Source: CAZPHU01 sp964419255 (lineage in GTDB: Bacteria > Fibrobacterota > Chitinivibrionia > Chitinivibrionales > CAYFVL01). From it: a stretch of 50,840 bases of DNA. The stretch spans positions 1-50,840 of the forward strand of contig CAYQOU010000026.1 in the NCBI GenBank assembly GCA_964419255.1, given 5' to 3'. Shown here one piece after another: positions 8,773 through 16,301 of the stretch. Every line of letters begins with the position of its first letter. Position 1 is the stretch's first letter. A program made the position numbers and the translations under genes. The notes beneath the pieces were generated by a model. It searched no databases. It was not told the DNA's origin and saw nothing but the letters and a program-made list of their open reading frames with translations.

Positions 8773-9323
8773 ATTGCCTTAACCAGGGTGCTGGAATTTG
8801 TTTGCGGAGCAAAACTGCCGACGGCAACCGATGACCTGCCCGCAGTCGCACCAGTGACCGTCTCCGGCTCCTCTGCACTCCAACCGACACAATTTTTCCC
8901 GTCAAAAGACACAGCCCGATATTCACACCGGTGCACCCGCGAGCCGGCAGATGTCCTGTTTCCCAGTGCCGGCATGATAGAATGAATATCGGAGCTGATA
9001 TACATCAGAAAGGCAGCACCGACCAGCACAGTGGCCACCAGGTTTAACACCAGAAGCACAATCACCCATGCCGGCACTTTGGCCTTCATCTGTTTTTGTG
9101 CCTTCCGCAGCACCTTGCCTGCGGTTATCTTCTCTAACTGAATGGCCGCATAGGCACATTCGTTGGATGAAGGAAATCGTCTGATTATTTCACGGTAGAT
9201 TCTTGCCGCCCTGGCCGGCTGCTTTTTTTCGTAGTGAAAATCATACGCACGGTCATACAGATCGAGAACTGTTTCGGGTTTGCCCCCGATGTCTACATTG
9301 CTGGTCTCGTCGGCATGCATCAT
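8769..9323 (-). CDS. Single-TPR protein with one transmembrane helix, first gene of EPS operon
   Basis: A 184-residue protein that I do not recognise beyond its parts. A TPR-like pair of helices (LYDRAYDFHYEKKQPARAARIYREIIRRFPSS) lies at residues ~25-60, a basic stretch follows, and one membrane helix (AWVIVLLVLNLVATVLVGAAFLMYI) spans ~85-112. The C-terminal ~65 residues are low-complexity and Ser/Thr-rich and would be extracytoplasmic. Start 9323 is supported by AAAGGAAAG upstream; the longer reading to 9377 has no such site. A sigma54-like element and the dodecin terminator lie upstream, making this the likely first gene of the EPS transcript. It is translationally coupled to the STAS gene. 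Confidence 0.7.
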   Translation of the reverse strand: MMHADETSNVDIGGKPETVLDLYDRAYDFHYEKKQPARAARIYREIIRRFPSSNECAYAAIQLEKITAGKVLRKAQKQMKAKVPAWVIVLLVLNLVATVLVGAAFLMYISSDIHSIMPALGNRTSAGSRVHRCEYRAVSFDGKNCVGWSAEEPETVTGATAGRSSVAVGSFAPQTNSSTLVKAI

Positions 9324-9388
9324 CGTTTCTTTCCTTTTTTGACAACTGATACGATCGGGTAAAAATCCTTCCACCACTGGGTAAACTC

Positions 9389-9404
9389 ATCAAAAGACGT
9401 GCCA
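9389..9404 (-). promoter_or_regulatory. Sigma54-like promoter candidate for the EPS operon
   Basis: On the minus strand the sequence reads TGGCACGTCTTTTGAT. The -24 element TGGCACG is perfect, and the -12 element TTGAT differs from TTGCA/T, with the conserved GC reading GA. Predicted start would be ~54 nt before the ATG at 9323. The mismatch at a highly conserved base keeps confidence moderate. Confidence 0.35.
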
Positions 9405-9461
9405 TTAGTGAAAAAAAGAGGACATACGCCCCGATGCTATTGACAGGAAGACAGTATAGTA

Positions 9462-9498
9462 GAAAAGAGCCTTTGCCCCCCCTTCTGTAGACAAAGGC
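9462..9498 (-). terminator. Rho-independent terminator downstream of dodecin
   Basis: Minus-strand reading gives a GCCTTTG / CAAAGGC stem (arms at 9492-9498 and 9469-9475) with a G-rich loop, followed by TCTTTTCT. It lies about 55 bp after the dodecin stop and before the EPS operon, so it probably separates the two transcripts. Confidence 0.6.
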
Positions 9499-9551
9499 CT
9501 GCTGTGGAAAAAGACGTGGCAGATCGGCTCAAAAGCCGCCCATGCCAGCGG

Positions 9552-9761
9552 TCAGACGGCGATGTCGGAGCCGATCTTTACGGTCACCTGCCAGTACTTG
9601 ACCTGCTGTCGCTCGATTTCACCCCTGATTTCGCTAACCTCAAACCAGCGCATGTTTGGAGTCGATTCAGCCGCACGAGCGATCGCATTTTTTATCGCAT
9701 CCTCCACTCCGGTTTTGGACGATCCGGTAAGCTCCATTTTTTTATACACATGCTCACTCAT
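9552..9761 (-). CDS. Dodecin family flavin-binding protein
   Basis: A 69-residue protein with the complete dodecin pattern: a strand-helix start (HVYKKMELTGSSKTGVEDAIKNAIARA), then MRWFEVSEIRGEI containing the flavin-stacking Trp, then YWQVTVKIG containing the flavin-contacting Gln. Dodecins form hollow dodecamers that store flavins. Start 9761 (MSEHVYKK) has AGGGG 8 nt upstream and gives the family length; a longer in-frame start at 9857 adds 32 residues unlike dodecin. It is transcribed on its own, with a terminator just downstream. Confidence 0.9.
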   Translation of the reverse strand: MSEHVYKKMELTGSSKTGVEDAIKNAIARAAESTPNMRWFEVSEIRGEIERQQVKYWQVTVKIGSDIAV

Positions 9762-9851
9762 GAAACACCCCTTTCTTATGATTGAGAATGATTTGGTTCC
9801 GGGATGTTTTCTTATTAGCAAAAAACATGCTGATGCGTGGAGGGTTCCTGT

Positions 9852-9867
9852 TGGCACAAAATTTGTT
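9852..9867 (+). promoter_or_regulatory. Sigma54-like element just before the kinase-fusion gene
   Basis: TGGCACAAAATTTGTT has a perfect -24 box and a -12 box TTGTT instead of TTGCT. The predicted start would fall at about 9878, almost on the ATG at 9880, so use of this promoter would give a leaderless message. The gene indeed lacks a visible Shine-Dalgarno sequence. This is weak evidence. Confidence 0.25.
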
Positions 9868-9879
9868 TAGATTTCGTCC

Positions 9880-11550
9880 ATGCACTCGAAAGAAAGAATC
9901 CGATCCGTAACCTCCGTTGTTCTTGCCGCACACGTGGCTAAAGCCTCCGGCCCGCGGCGCACAAATGCGTCTTTGATGACACTGCATGGCCGGCCCCTTA
10001 TCGAATTTGTCATCGGCGCACTGAAAGACTCCAAATCGGTAGACCGAATAGTGGTCATCGGTCCCGAGGTGCTCGATGAGTTGTACTGCAGACGCTTTAT
10101 GGATGAGCGCATCGCCGCCAACATAGCCGCGGTGCATGACGCAATAACGGGTGGTTATACCTTTGGCAACCATTCGAATAAACCTTATATCGTTTTGTGC
10201 TCCGACAGTGTCTTTCTCTCCCCCTCTCTTATCGATTCCTTCGTTGGACGTGCTTTAAAAAGTGACACGGATATGGTTATCCCCGCTATTGCTTCCAGGC
10301 ACCGGTACTGCGGATTTGTTGCGGTTGAATATAGAAACAGCCGCTACAGTGGCGGTCTGCCCATACTGGTAAAAAGCGGCGCATTCATCACCTACGCTAT
10401 CCTTAAGATTCAGACACTTCGCCGCGATAAACCACAGCTTCTGGGTTCAAACGCACTTATGAGCACCATCATCTCGTTGCATAACAGAATGCGTCAATCG
10501 CCACCGACAGAGAGCTTTCTTCCGGTAAACAAATCGGGCTATTGTAATGTGCCGACCTCCACCGAGGCGCTTCTTTACGCGCGTAAAAACCTCAAGCCCC
10601 CGGTGGGCAATCGTTTCCGATCCATAAAGATGATCGTCAATCCGCATGCCGGTCAGGGCATGCAGGTACCGAAGCTGATGCAGCGAATACTGGCCATTCA
10701 GCAGCGCACCACCGACAGATATTCATCCATCGAAGCCTATGTTGACAAGATCCGCCTCTATCTGGCAGATTTTGGCCTGCATCCCGATGTCGTGTTCAGC
10801 ACATCACCCGAGGATGCGATGCAAAAGGCGCACCGGTTCGCATCGCAAAAGGTAGAGCTGGTGATTGCCGTAGGCGGAGATGGTACCATCAATTCGATAG
10901 CAAACGGCCTGGCGCAAAGCAATACGGCGATGGCGGTTATTCCGGTGGGAACGATCAATCTTTTTGCCATTCAAATGGGCATTCCCCTTTCGCTACGCTC
11001 CTCCTGTCAGCTTATCGCCGATGGGACGGTGCGTGCCATAGATATGGGAAAGGCAAAGAACACCTTCTTTACCACAGTCATGGGTATTGGCTTTGATGCC
11101 AAGGTCATAGAGAGGGCCGACAGCAGAATTAAAAAAATACTGGGAGCGACCTCTTTTCTGGCCAGTGGTATAATCAGCGCCTTTACCTATCCGTTTAACT
11201 CGATTCGCATCTCGATTGATGACGATCCCCGGGTACACAAGGGATATCTGGCACTGGTGGCAAACGGAAAATACTACGGGATCCATTCCGTTGTGTCTCC
11301 AGATGCACGGGTAGATGATGGAAGGCTTGATCTTGCTCTTTTCAAACGCAAGGGTCTGCTCCAGCTGATTCGATACCTGTGGGGACTGAGGCGTGGCACA
11401 CTGGTCGAATATGGGGAAGTCGAATATCATCAGTTCAGGCGAATAACTGTGCATGGGCATCACACTCCGATACATATGGATGGCGAGTTTTTTGGCAATT
11501 CACCGCTTACAGTGGAGAATCGACCACATTCTCTGCACGTTATCTGTTAG
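9880..11550 (+). CDS. MobA-like nucleotidyltransferase fused to diacylglycerol/lipid kinase
   Basis: A 556-residue fusion. Residues ~10-235 look like a MobA/CTP-transferase Rossmann domain: SVVLAAHVAKASGPRRTNASLMTLHGRPLIEFVIGAL at the front, then VLCSDSVFLSP as the likely metal-Asp segment. The Gly-rich nucleotide loop is poorly conserved. Residues ~245-556 are a DAGK/YegS-type lipid kinase: KMIVNPHAGQG, AVGGDGTINSIANGL (~331), IPVGTINLFA, GIGFDAKVIE, DDGRLDL, and the C-terminal IHMDGEFF. The kinase phosphorylates a lipid alcohol with ATP. The front domain would transfer a nucleotide to a phosphate or sugar; it may be inactive. A HAD-IB phosphatase gene follows by 12 bp. No Shine-Dalgarno is visible at the ATG. 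Domain calls are firm for the kinase and probable for the N-terminus. Confidence 0.85.
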   Translation: MHSKERIRSVTSVVLAAHVAKASGPRRTNASLMTLHGRPLIEFVIGALKDSKSVDRIVVIGPEVLDELYCRRFMDERIAANIAAVHDAITGGYTFGNHSNKPYIVLCSDSVFLSPSLIDSFVGRALKSDTDMVIPAIASRHRYCGFVAVEYRNSRYSGGLPILVKSGAFITYAILKIQTLRRDKPQLLGSNALMSTIISLHNRMRQSPPTESFLPVNKSGYCNVPTSTEALLYARKNLKPPVGNRFRSIKMIVNPHAGQGMQVPKLMQRILAIQQRTTDRYSSIEAYVDKIRLYLADFGLHPDVVFSTSPEDAMQKAHRFASQKVELVIAVGGDGTINSIANGLAQSNTAMAVIPVGTINLFAIQMGIPLSLRSSCQLIADGTVRAIDMGKAKNTFFTTVMGIGFDAKVIERADSRIKKILGATSFLASGIISAFTYPFNSIRISIDDDPRVHKGYLALVANGKYYGIHSVVSPDARVDDGRLDLALFKRKGLLQLIRYLWGLRRGTLVEYGEVEYHQFRRITVHGHHTPIHMDGEFFGNSPLTVENRPHSLHVIC

Positions 11551-11562
11551 GAGCGATTCATT

Positions 11563-12273
11563 ATGGAAGACACCCTGCGAAAAGCTGCGATTTTTGACCT
11601 TGACGGAACGCTTATACCGCACACCAGCGCGGAGAAAACCTTTTTCTTCCACCTGTTGCACAGCGGCGGTCTCAGCCCCATAAACCTGCTTCAGATGGGT
11701 GTCGCGCTGTGGACGGCACGGGGGAATCTTCACAGGATGATTCGAGGAAACAAACGCTACCTGCGGAATAAAAAAGTCCAGAAACTCAGGGATGTGGCCG
11801 ACAAGTATTTCGAACCACGGATAGACCGGATGGTCTTTCCGAAGATGAAAGAGGTGATTGAGGAGCATCGGGAAAAAGGTCATGTGCTTCTTCTGCTGAC
11901 CGGAACACTTGACATCGTGGCAGATTGTTTTTACCGCAGACTGCGTCTGGATGGGTACCGGGCAGCCAGACTGGAAACCAGAAACGGCCGGTACACCGGC
12001 CGCATTGACGGGATTATTCCCTACGGGGTGGGAAAGCTGGAGGTGATGAAAGATCTTCGCCACCGTTTCAGCTTCGATCAGAATCATACGTTTCTGTATG
12101 CGAACATCTATTCGGATCGATTCGTTATGAATGCGGTTGAAACACCCATCGCGGTAAATCCCGACAAGCGACTCCGTTCATACGCCGGCAAGAATGGATG
12201 GACAATTCTGGATCCCGAGCCGCACATGCTGGATGCGTTCAGGAAAAACGACACATCGTATTCGGTCGAATAA
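11563..12273 (+). CDS. HAD-IB family phosphatase
   Basis: A 236-residue HAD hydrolase of subfamily IB (SerB-like). Motif I FDLDGTL gives nucleophile Asp12 and acid/base Asp14. Motif II is LLLTGT (~113), motif III Lys is in VGKLEVM (Lys158), and motif IV is YANIYSD (179-185). In motif IV the usual GDS.SD has become ANIYSD, so the first metal-binding Asp is Asn181 while Asp185 is kept. The C-terminal AVNPDKRLRSYAGKNGWTI block is typical of the subfamily. RBS GGAG precedes ATG 11563. It is co-transcribed with the nucleotidyltransferase-lipid-kinase fusion, suggesting a joint role in phospholipid-headgroup metabolism (inference). Confidence 0.8.
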   Translation: MEDTLRKAAIFDLDGTLIPHTSAEKTFFFHLLHSGGLSPINLLQMGVALWTARGNLHRMIRGNKRYLRNKKVQKLRDVADKYFEPRIDRMVFPKMKEVIEEHREKGHVLLLLTGTLDIVADCFYRRLRLDGYRAARLETRNGRYTGRIDGIIPYGVGKLEVMKDLRHRFSFDQNHTFLYANIYSDRFVMNAVETPIAVNPDKRLRSYAGKNGWTILDPEPHMLDAFRKNDTSYSVE

Positions 12274-12474
12274 AACCCCGGTGAATGCAAAACCGGAGGA
12301 TCAAAAAATTCGGCAAATGCTTTTTTTTGTATCGTCCCACTTACTCCCTCTGCCGGCAGGCACCATTTCCGTCATCCCGCGGGAGGCGTGATGCCGACTT
12401 CCGCCCGGTATGGGTGTGGCTAAATGGGCAACGCCTAGAGGGTGCTTCGACAGGCTCGACACGAAAAGGCCTGT

Positions 12475-12529
12475 TGCGGTCACCAATAGAGGCGGGAGAA
12501 TCGCTCCATTCAGATATTGTTACCTGTTA
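12475..12529. repeat. 55-bp direct repeat, left copy flanking the gap
   Basis: The 55 bases immediately left of the Ns are identical to the 55 bases immediately right of them (12630-12684). Exact repetition at the two contig ends suggests a k-mer overlap from assembly, not biology. Confidence 0.9.
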
Positions 12530-12629
12530 NNNNNNNNNNNNNNNNNNNNNNNNNNNNNNNNNNNNNNNNNNNNNNNNNNNNNNNNNNNNNNNNNNNNNNN
12601 NNNNNNNNNNNNNNNNNNNNNNNNNNNNN
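12530..12629. other. Assembly gap of exactly 100 N
   Basis: One hundred Ns is the usual placeholder for a scaffold join of unknown length. Apparent reading frames through it are meaningless. Confidence 0.98.
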
Positions 12630-12684
12630 TGCGGTCACCAATAGAGGCGGGAGAATCGCTCCATTCAGATATTGTTACCTGTTA
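12630..12684. repeat. 55-bp direct repeat, right copy flanking the gap
   Basis: Identical to 12475-12529; see that entry. Confidence 0.9.
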
Positions 12685-12723
12685 ATGCTACCTGTCTTGA
12701 TGCCCCTGTTATTGATCAACGGG

Positions 12724-13545
12724 TTATTGCTCCTTGCGGTAATATTCCATGGCATCCGGTAACAGCTCCTCTATTCTGGCGATACGATCCTTATGTGCGG
12801 GATGGGTGCTGAGAAACTCGGGAGGTGCTTTTCCTCCAGCCTTCTCCTGCATCCTCTGCCAGAAATCGATGGCTTGTCGGGGGTCGTATCCGGCCATGGC
12901 CATGAAGATAAGCCCCAGGCGGTCGGCTTCCGATTCATGCAGACGACTGTACGGCAGCAGCACTCCGACCTGTGAGCCCAGGCCGTAGGCAGCCATAAAT
13001 ATTTGGCGTGTGGCTTTCGGTCTCTTAGACAACGCCTCACTCAGAGCGACTCCCCCGAGTTGCACCAGAAGCTGCTGACTCATGCGTTCGTTTCCGTGCT
13101 CGGCTATGGCATGGGCGATCTCATGGCCCATGACAACCGCCAGCCCCGTCTCGGTCTCTGCAATCGGCATTATCCCCGTATGTATTCCGACCTTACCGCC
13201 GGGCATTGCCCATGCGTTGGCGGTGCTGTCCTCAAAAAGGGTAAACTCCCACTCATAGCCTTCGAGCTGCCCGCTCATGTCATTTTCGCGCATATACTGC
13301 TCCACGGCGCTTCTGATCCGTCTACCCACCCGTTTGACCATCTGCGCCTGCTCGGTTCCACTTACGACCTGCATTTCTTCGAGCATCTGCTCGTACTGCT
13401 GGAAACTAAGCTGGTTTATCTGGCCCGATGGAATGAGGTTAAGCTGCCTCCTGCCGGTGATAGGAACAGGTTGACAGACCAGAGCCATGGATACGGTCAG
13501 GGCAGTCAGCACACCGAAGGCATTCCGCTTTGTAATCATGTTCAT
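12724..13545 (-). CDS. M48 family metallopeptidase
   Basis: A 273-residue peptidase. The zinc motif is HEIAHAIAEHGNERMS (His141, Glu142, His145), and the third ligand Glu is in ESEADRLG (~201). The segment TGRRQLNLIPSGQINQLS is characteristic of periplasmic M48 proteases such as LoiP/BepA-like members. The N-terminus has a hydrophobic signal-like stretch ending ALVCQPVP; the residue before Cys is Val, so the lipobox is imperfect. Start 13545 has GAGGCGGAAG upstream and overlaps the stop of the preceding membrane-protein gene by ATGA (13542-13545). It is probably involved in envelope protein quality control. A sigma54-type promoter lies before the two-gene operon. Confidence 0.9.
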   Translation of the reverse strand: MNMITKRNAFGVLTALTVSMALVCQPVPITGRRQLNLIPSGQINQLSFQQYEQMLEEMQVVSGTEQAQMVKRVGRRIRSAVEQYMRENDMSGQLEGYEWEFTLFEDSTANAWAMPGGKVGIHTGIMPIAETETGLAVVMGHEIAHAIAEHGNERMSQQLLVQLGGVALSEALSKRPKATRQIFMAAYGLGSQVGVLLPYSRLHESEADRLGLIFMAMAGYDPRQAIDFWQRMQEKAGGKAPPEFLSTHPAHKDRIARIEELLPDAMEYYRKEQ

Positions 13546-13928
13546 AACGCTTCCGCCTCTTTTTTCTGGTTTCGATATTTGAGAATCACCCAAAGGGTAT
13601 ATACGCCCAGAATCGTTCCGATGGGCACGTTGAATATGTTTATGAGCCCCAGCACCATTGCGATCACCTCCGCCCACGACCGCCGCTTAAGTAGACCTAT
13701 ACCGACGATGATTCCCGGAATGGATATGAGGGTAAAGAAAATGGCTACTCCGGTTGCAAAGGCTCGCGAAAGGTAGAATGCGGTCTCCCCCTCCACGACC
13801 TGCCCCACAAACCTGAACGAGAAAAACAGCACCACGGCCAAAACGATAAACAGAAGATTGATTCCGATATACAACCAGCCCAGAATATTCATGTGTTTTT
13901 CCATACGGCCGGATTCTTTTTCATTCAT
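13542..13928 (-). CDS. Small polytopic membrane protein coupled to the M48 protease
   Basis: A 128-residue membrane protein with about three to four hydrophobic helices: LGWLYIGINLLFIVLAVVLFF, ATGVAIFFTLISIPGIIVGIGLL, then AEVIAMVLGLINIFNVPIGTILGVYTLWVIL. The middle GIGLLKRRSWA element and the NVPIGTILGVYTLWVL block recur in uncharacterised small membrane proteins. Start ATG 13928 follows GGGGGG; a TTG sits immediately before it. The stop overlaps the protease start, so the two are translationally coupled. No function can be assigned. Confidence 0.75.
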   Translation of the reverse strand: MNEKESGRMEKHMNILGWLYIGINLLFIVLAVVLFFSFRFVGQVVEGETAFYLSRAFATGVAIFFTLISIPGIIVGIGLLKRRSWAEVIAMVLGLINIFNVPIGTILGVYTLWVILKYRNQKKEAEAL

Positions 13929-13963
13929 CAATGTCCCCCCTTTTTGTCTGCAACAGCAAAGAT

Positions 13964-13979
13964 TGCAACTTGTATGCCA
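13964..13979 (-). promoter_or_regulatory. Sigma54 (-24/-12) promoter of the membrane protein/M48 operon
   Basis: Minus-strand sequence TGGCATACAAGTTGCA has GG and GC exactly ten bases apart, with near-consensus boxes. The predicted start is ~26 nt before the ATG at 13928. Confidence 0.65.
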
Positions 13980-14377
13980 CGCATGAGCACTGGAGGTTTG
14001 TTTTTCAGCTCCGCACCGCCTCTATGCCGCACGCCTCTACGGCGGGCAGCTCTATCGGTGAATCAGGCGGTTTGCGGCATGGTCTTTGCAACATGGTCTC
14101 TTATACAGGTATCGGGGCTGGGCGACTGAAACCAAAGAAAAAGGTTCGCTGAGAAAGCGCTTTTTATAAATTGTGGCAAAAAAACACCCTACTACACGGC
14201 GGTGGTGTTTCGTATGAATTGCCCGTTGTCGCTTCATATTGACATACGGTAGCATTTATCCCGATTTATTCGGTTAATACCTGTTCAGATCGTTCATACA
14301 ATGTATATTGGTACTAACCGAACACTTAAACAGAGAAAAAACAAACTATTCTTTGAACCCAAACGAAAAGAGGCAGT
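13980..14377. other. Intergenic region upstream of slyD-like gene
   Basis: No gene is visible. On the plus strand, TTAATA (14274-14279) and TACAAT (14297-14302), 17 bp apart, form a plausible sigma70 promoter for the FKBP gene. The remainder shows no recognisable RNA or repeat. Confidence 0.4.
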
Positions 14378-14809
14378 ATGGCTGAAGCACACGAAGGCGA
14401 CAGGGTTAAGGTACATTATCAGGGCAAACTTTCCGATGGAACCGTGTTCGACAGTTCCCGTGAGCGGGAACCGCTTGAATTCAAGCTGGGAGAACACACA
14501 GTTATTCCGGGGTTCGAAAACGCAGTCCTGGGGATGAATGAGGGAGAGTCGAAAGAGTTTTCTATCAGTCCGCAGGAAGCCTATGGAGAGCGCAAAGACG
14601 AGCTGATCGCTCAAGTCAGTCGCGCGCAGATTCCGGAGTCCATCGATCCGAAAAACGGTATGATCCTTCAGGTGAAAAACCAGGAAGGTGCAACCACCAA
14701 TGTAACTGTCACGGATGTATCCGAGCAGACGGTTACCCTCGACGGCAACCATCCGCTGGCCGGAAAAGAGCTCAACTTCGAAGTCGAATTGGTCGAGATC
14801 GTTCACTGA
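14378..14809 (+). CDS. slyD: SlyD-like FKBP-type peptidyl-prolyl isomerase
   Basis: A 143-residue protein. The FKBP core opens with GDRVKVHYQGKLSDGTVFDSSREREPLEFKLGEHTVIPGFENAVLGM. An insert-in-flap domain follows at ~70-125 (SPQEAYGERKDELIAQVSRAQIP...), then the closing strand KELNFEVELVEI. This is the SlyD/FkpA-short architecture of a cytoplasmic folding helper. It lacks the long His/Cys-rich metal-binding tail of E. coli SlyD. GAGG lies 5 nt upstream of ATG 14378. It is monocistronic, with a short hairpin after the stop. Confidence 0.9.
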   Translation: MAEAHEGDRVKVHYQGKLSDGTVFDSSREREPLEFKLGEHTVIPGFENAVLGMNEGESKEFSISPQEAYGERKDELIAQVSRAQIPESIDPKNGMILQVKNQEGATTNVTVTDVSEQTVTLDGNHPLAGKELNFEVELVEIVH

Positions 14810-14824
14810 TATGCATGATCATGA

Positions 14825-14850
14825 GGTGGAGCGATGAGCGTTGCTCCACC
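14825..14850 (+). terminator. Hairpin after the slyD-like gene
   Basis: GGTGGAGC and GCTCCACC form an 8-bp stem 15 bp past the stop. No T-run follows, so intrinsic termination is uncertain. Confidence 0.35.
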
Positions 14851-15077
14851 GACCAGCTCCGGCATAGCCGAAGAACCGGCGATCACAAATCAGGTATCAT
14901 CATGTACAGACCATGTAAACATGCCGTATCATCCCCCACGCAGAACAAGACCCGGGCTTGACAGATGCGTGATCTTGTGCACCCCTGCCAACTCGCACCT
15001 TGTCATTTTTCCCGGCACCCGTGCGAAGATGACAGGTGACCGGTTTTACCTGCGAGAGGTACTTTTGCAAACCGAAA

Positions 15078-15587
15078 CTAACACTCATCCGATCGGTAGA
15101 ATTTCGCGACCGCGTTTACGCATACACTACCCTGCTGCCTGATACTGGTTTTCATCCTGAAAATCCGTTGGCAGGAGCTGTCGTGTATCAGCGTTCGCAG
15201 ATCGAGCGTTTCATTTACCCGAACCGGCTTTCTGTACCGCAGCTTCAGCTCCGCGGTGAATGCCACGATTCCGTGCCCCATCAGACACTGTGCCATCGAT
15301 GCATCCACCAGAGACGCCAGCACTCCACCATGCACGATACCATCATACCCCTGATGATCCGAAGGGCAGACCAGGCTGGCAAAAAGCGATCCATCCGCAT
15401 CGAAGCTGAATCGTACCGATCTGGCGGGCTCTTTCTGATTGAACAGGCATCCGGAGTGCCACATGCCTTTGAGTTTCTGCAGTCTTCGATCAAGCTGCAG
15501 TTTTATCTCCGATTGGTGCGCACCTCCATCCGGTGTTTCAATGAGGATTTCATCCGACACCGCCGCTCGTCCGTTCAGTGATCGCAT
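15078..15587 (-). CDS. PaaI-like hotdog-fold thioesterase
   Basis: A 169-residue protein with the hotdog thioesterase signature HGGVLASLVDASMAQCLMGHG followed by TAELKLRYRKPVRVNETL. The family hydrolyses acyl-CoA or acyl-ACP thioesters. It overlaps the end of the upstream NifX-family gene by 13 bp, so it is part of that operon. ATG 15587 with GGGG nine bases upstream is preferred; a GTG at 15602 lacks a usable ribosome site. Why a thioesterase follows metal-cluster proteins is unclear; it may simply be read through. Confidence 0.8.
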   Translation of the reverse strand: MRSLNGRAAVSDEILIETPDGGAHQSEIKLQLDRRLQKLKGMWHSGCLFNQKEPARSVRFSFDADGSLFASLVCPSDHQGYDGIVHGGVLASLVDASMAQCLMGHGIVAFTAELKLRYRKPVRVNETLDLRTLIHDSSCQRIFRMKTSIRQQGSVCVNAVAKFYRSDEC

Positions 15588-15907
15588 GCATTGTCCCCGC
15601 ACTCCAGCGTCCCGTCGATATAGGCCTGCACGACCTCCCGGGGTTGACGCGCAGGTGCTCCCGTCACGACATCGATACCAAACTGCTGGAAAATCTGCTG
15701 GGCACGCATCCCCATCCCTCCGGCGATAATCGCATCCGCTCCCTGCTGCTTAAGCCATCGCGGCAACACTCCCGGCTCATGAGGGGGTGGGACAAGCTCC
15801 TTCTGATCGACTATGCTGTTATTCTCCACACTTATAAGTGCAAAAACCTGGCAATGACCAAAATGCATACACAGTCTGCCGTCTGCCACGGGTATGGCGA
15901 TATTCAT
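15575..15907 (-). CDS. NifX/NifB-type dinitrogenase Fe-Mo cofactor domain protein (1)
   Basis: A 110-residue single-domain protein: MNIAIPVADGRLCMHFGHCQVFALISVE at the front, then GADAIIAGGMGMRAQQIFQQFGIDVVTG. This is the fold shared by NifX, NafY and the orange protein (Orp) that carries a Mo-Cu sulfide cluster. Cys13, His15 and His18 in CMHFGHC, and the C-terminal CGDNACDH, are potential metal ligands. RBS AAAGGGAAAGG precedes ATG 15907. It is the third of three tandem family members near an Mrp ATPase. Confidence 0.9.
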   Translation of the reverse strand: MNIAIPVADGRLCMHFGHCQVFALISVENNSIVDQKELVPPPHEPGVLPRWLKQQGADAIIAGGMGMRAQQIFQQFGIDVVTGAPARQPREVVQAYIDGTLECGDNACDH

Positions 15908-15925
15908 AAGAAATTCCTTTCCCTT

Positions 15926-16285
15926 CTACCAATGTCCCTCGACATCGGCTTGAGTACTCTTTTGAAGCGAACCATTTTTAAACTTTTCTATTATTTCAGC
16001 GATCTTTCCGCTGCATCCTGCATACACCTCAACCCCTGCCTTTTTGAGAGCTGTAAATGCCTTTGGTCCGCAGTGGCCGGTGATCAGTGCGTCACAGCCT
16101 GCGTTGACCACCGTCGATGCGGCCTGTATGCCTGCCCCCTGCACGGAATGCAGGTTCTGGGTATTGCTCAGCACCTCATATTCTCCACTGTTTGTGTCGT
16201 GGAGGAGAAAATATGAGGCTCGTCCGAAGCGGGAGTCCATCATCGCATCCGGTGAATCCCCCTGTGCTGTTATTGCAACTATCAT
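15926..16285 (-). CDS. NifX/NifB-type dinitrogenase Fe-Mo cofactor domain protein (2)
   Basis: A 119-residue member of the same family: MIVAITAQGDSPDAMMDSRFGRASYFLLHD, then VVNAGCDALITGHCGPKAFTALKKAGVEVYAG. The SRFGRA and TGHCGPKAF motifs are typical of Orp-like proteins in anaerobes. Start 16285 has GAAAGGAAAG just upstream, whereas a longer reading to 16366 would overlap the preceding gene with an unrelated N-terminus. It lies 18 bp before gene (1). Mo-Cu or Fe-S cluster binding is likely by family but not directly visible. Confidence 0.9.
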   Translation of the reverse strand: MIVAITAQGDSPDAMMDSRFGRASYFLLHDTNSGEYEVLSNTQNLHSVQGAGIQAASTVVNAGCDALITGHCGPKAFTALKKAGVEVYAGCSGKIAEIIEKFKNGSLQKSTQADVEGHW

Positions 16286-16301
16286 AGCTTTCCTTTCGAT
16301 T

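Larger units (their letters stand above)
12274..12723. other. Non-coding region containing the scaffold gap
   Basis: No gene is visible. The left part has repeat-like intergenic sequence (GTCATCCCGCGGGAGGCGTG near 12373, and GCTTCGACAGGCTCGAC near 12443). The rest is a 55-bp duplicated flank and 100 Ns. Confidence 0.8.

Noticed and set aside
12285..12762. Open frames running through the N stretch
   Set aside because: They exist only because Ns are read as sense codons, and they consist of repeated flanking sequence.
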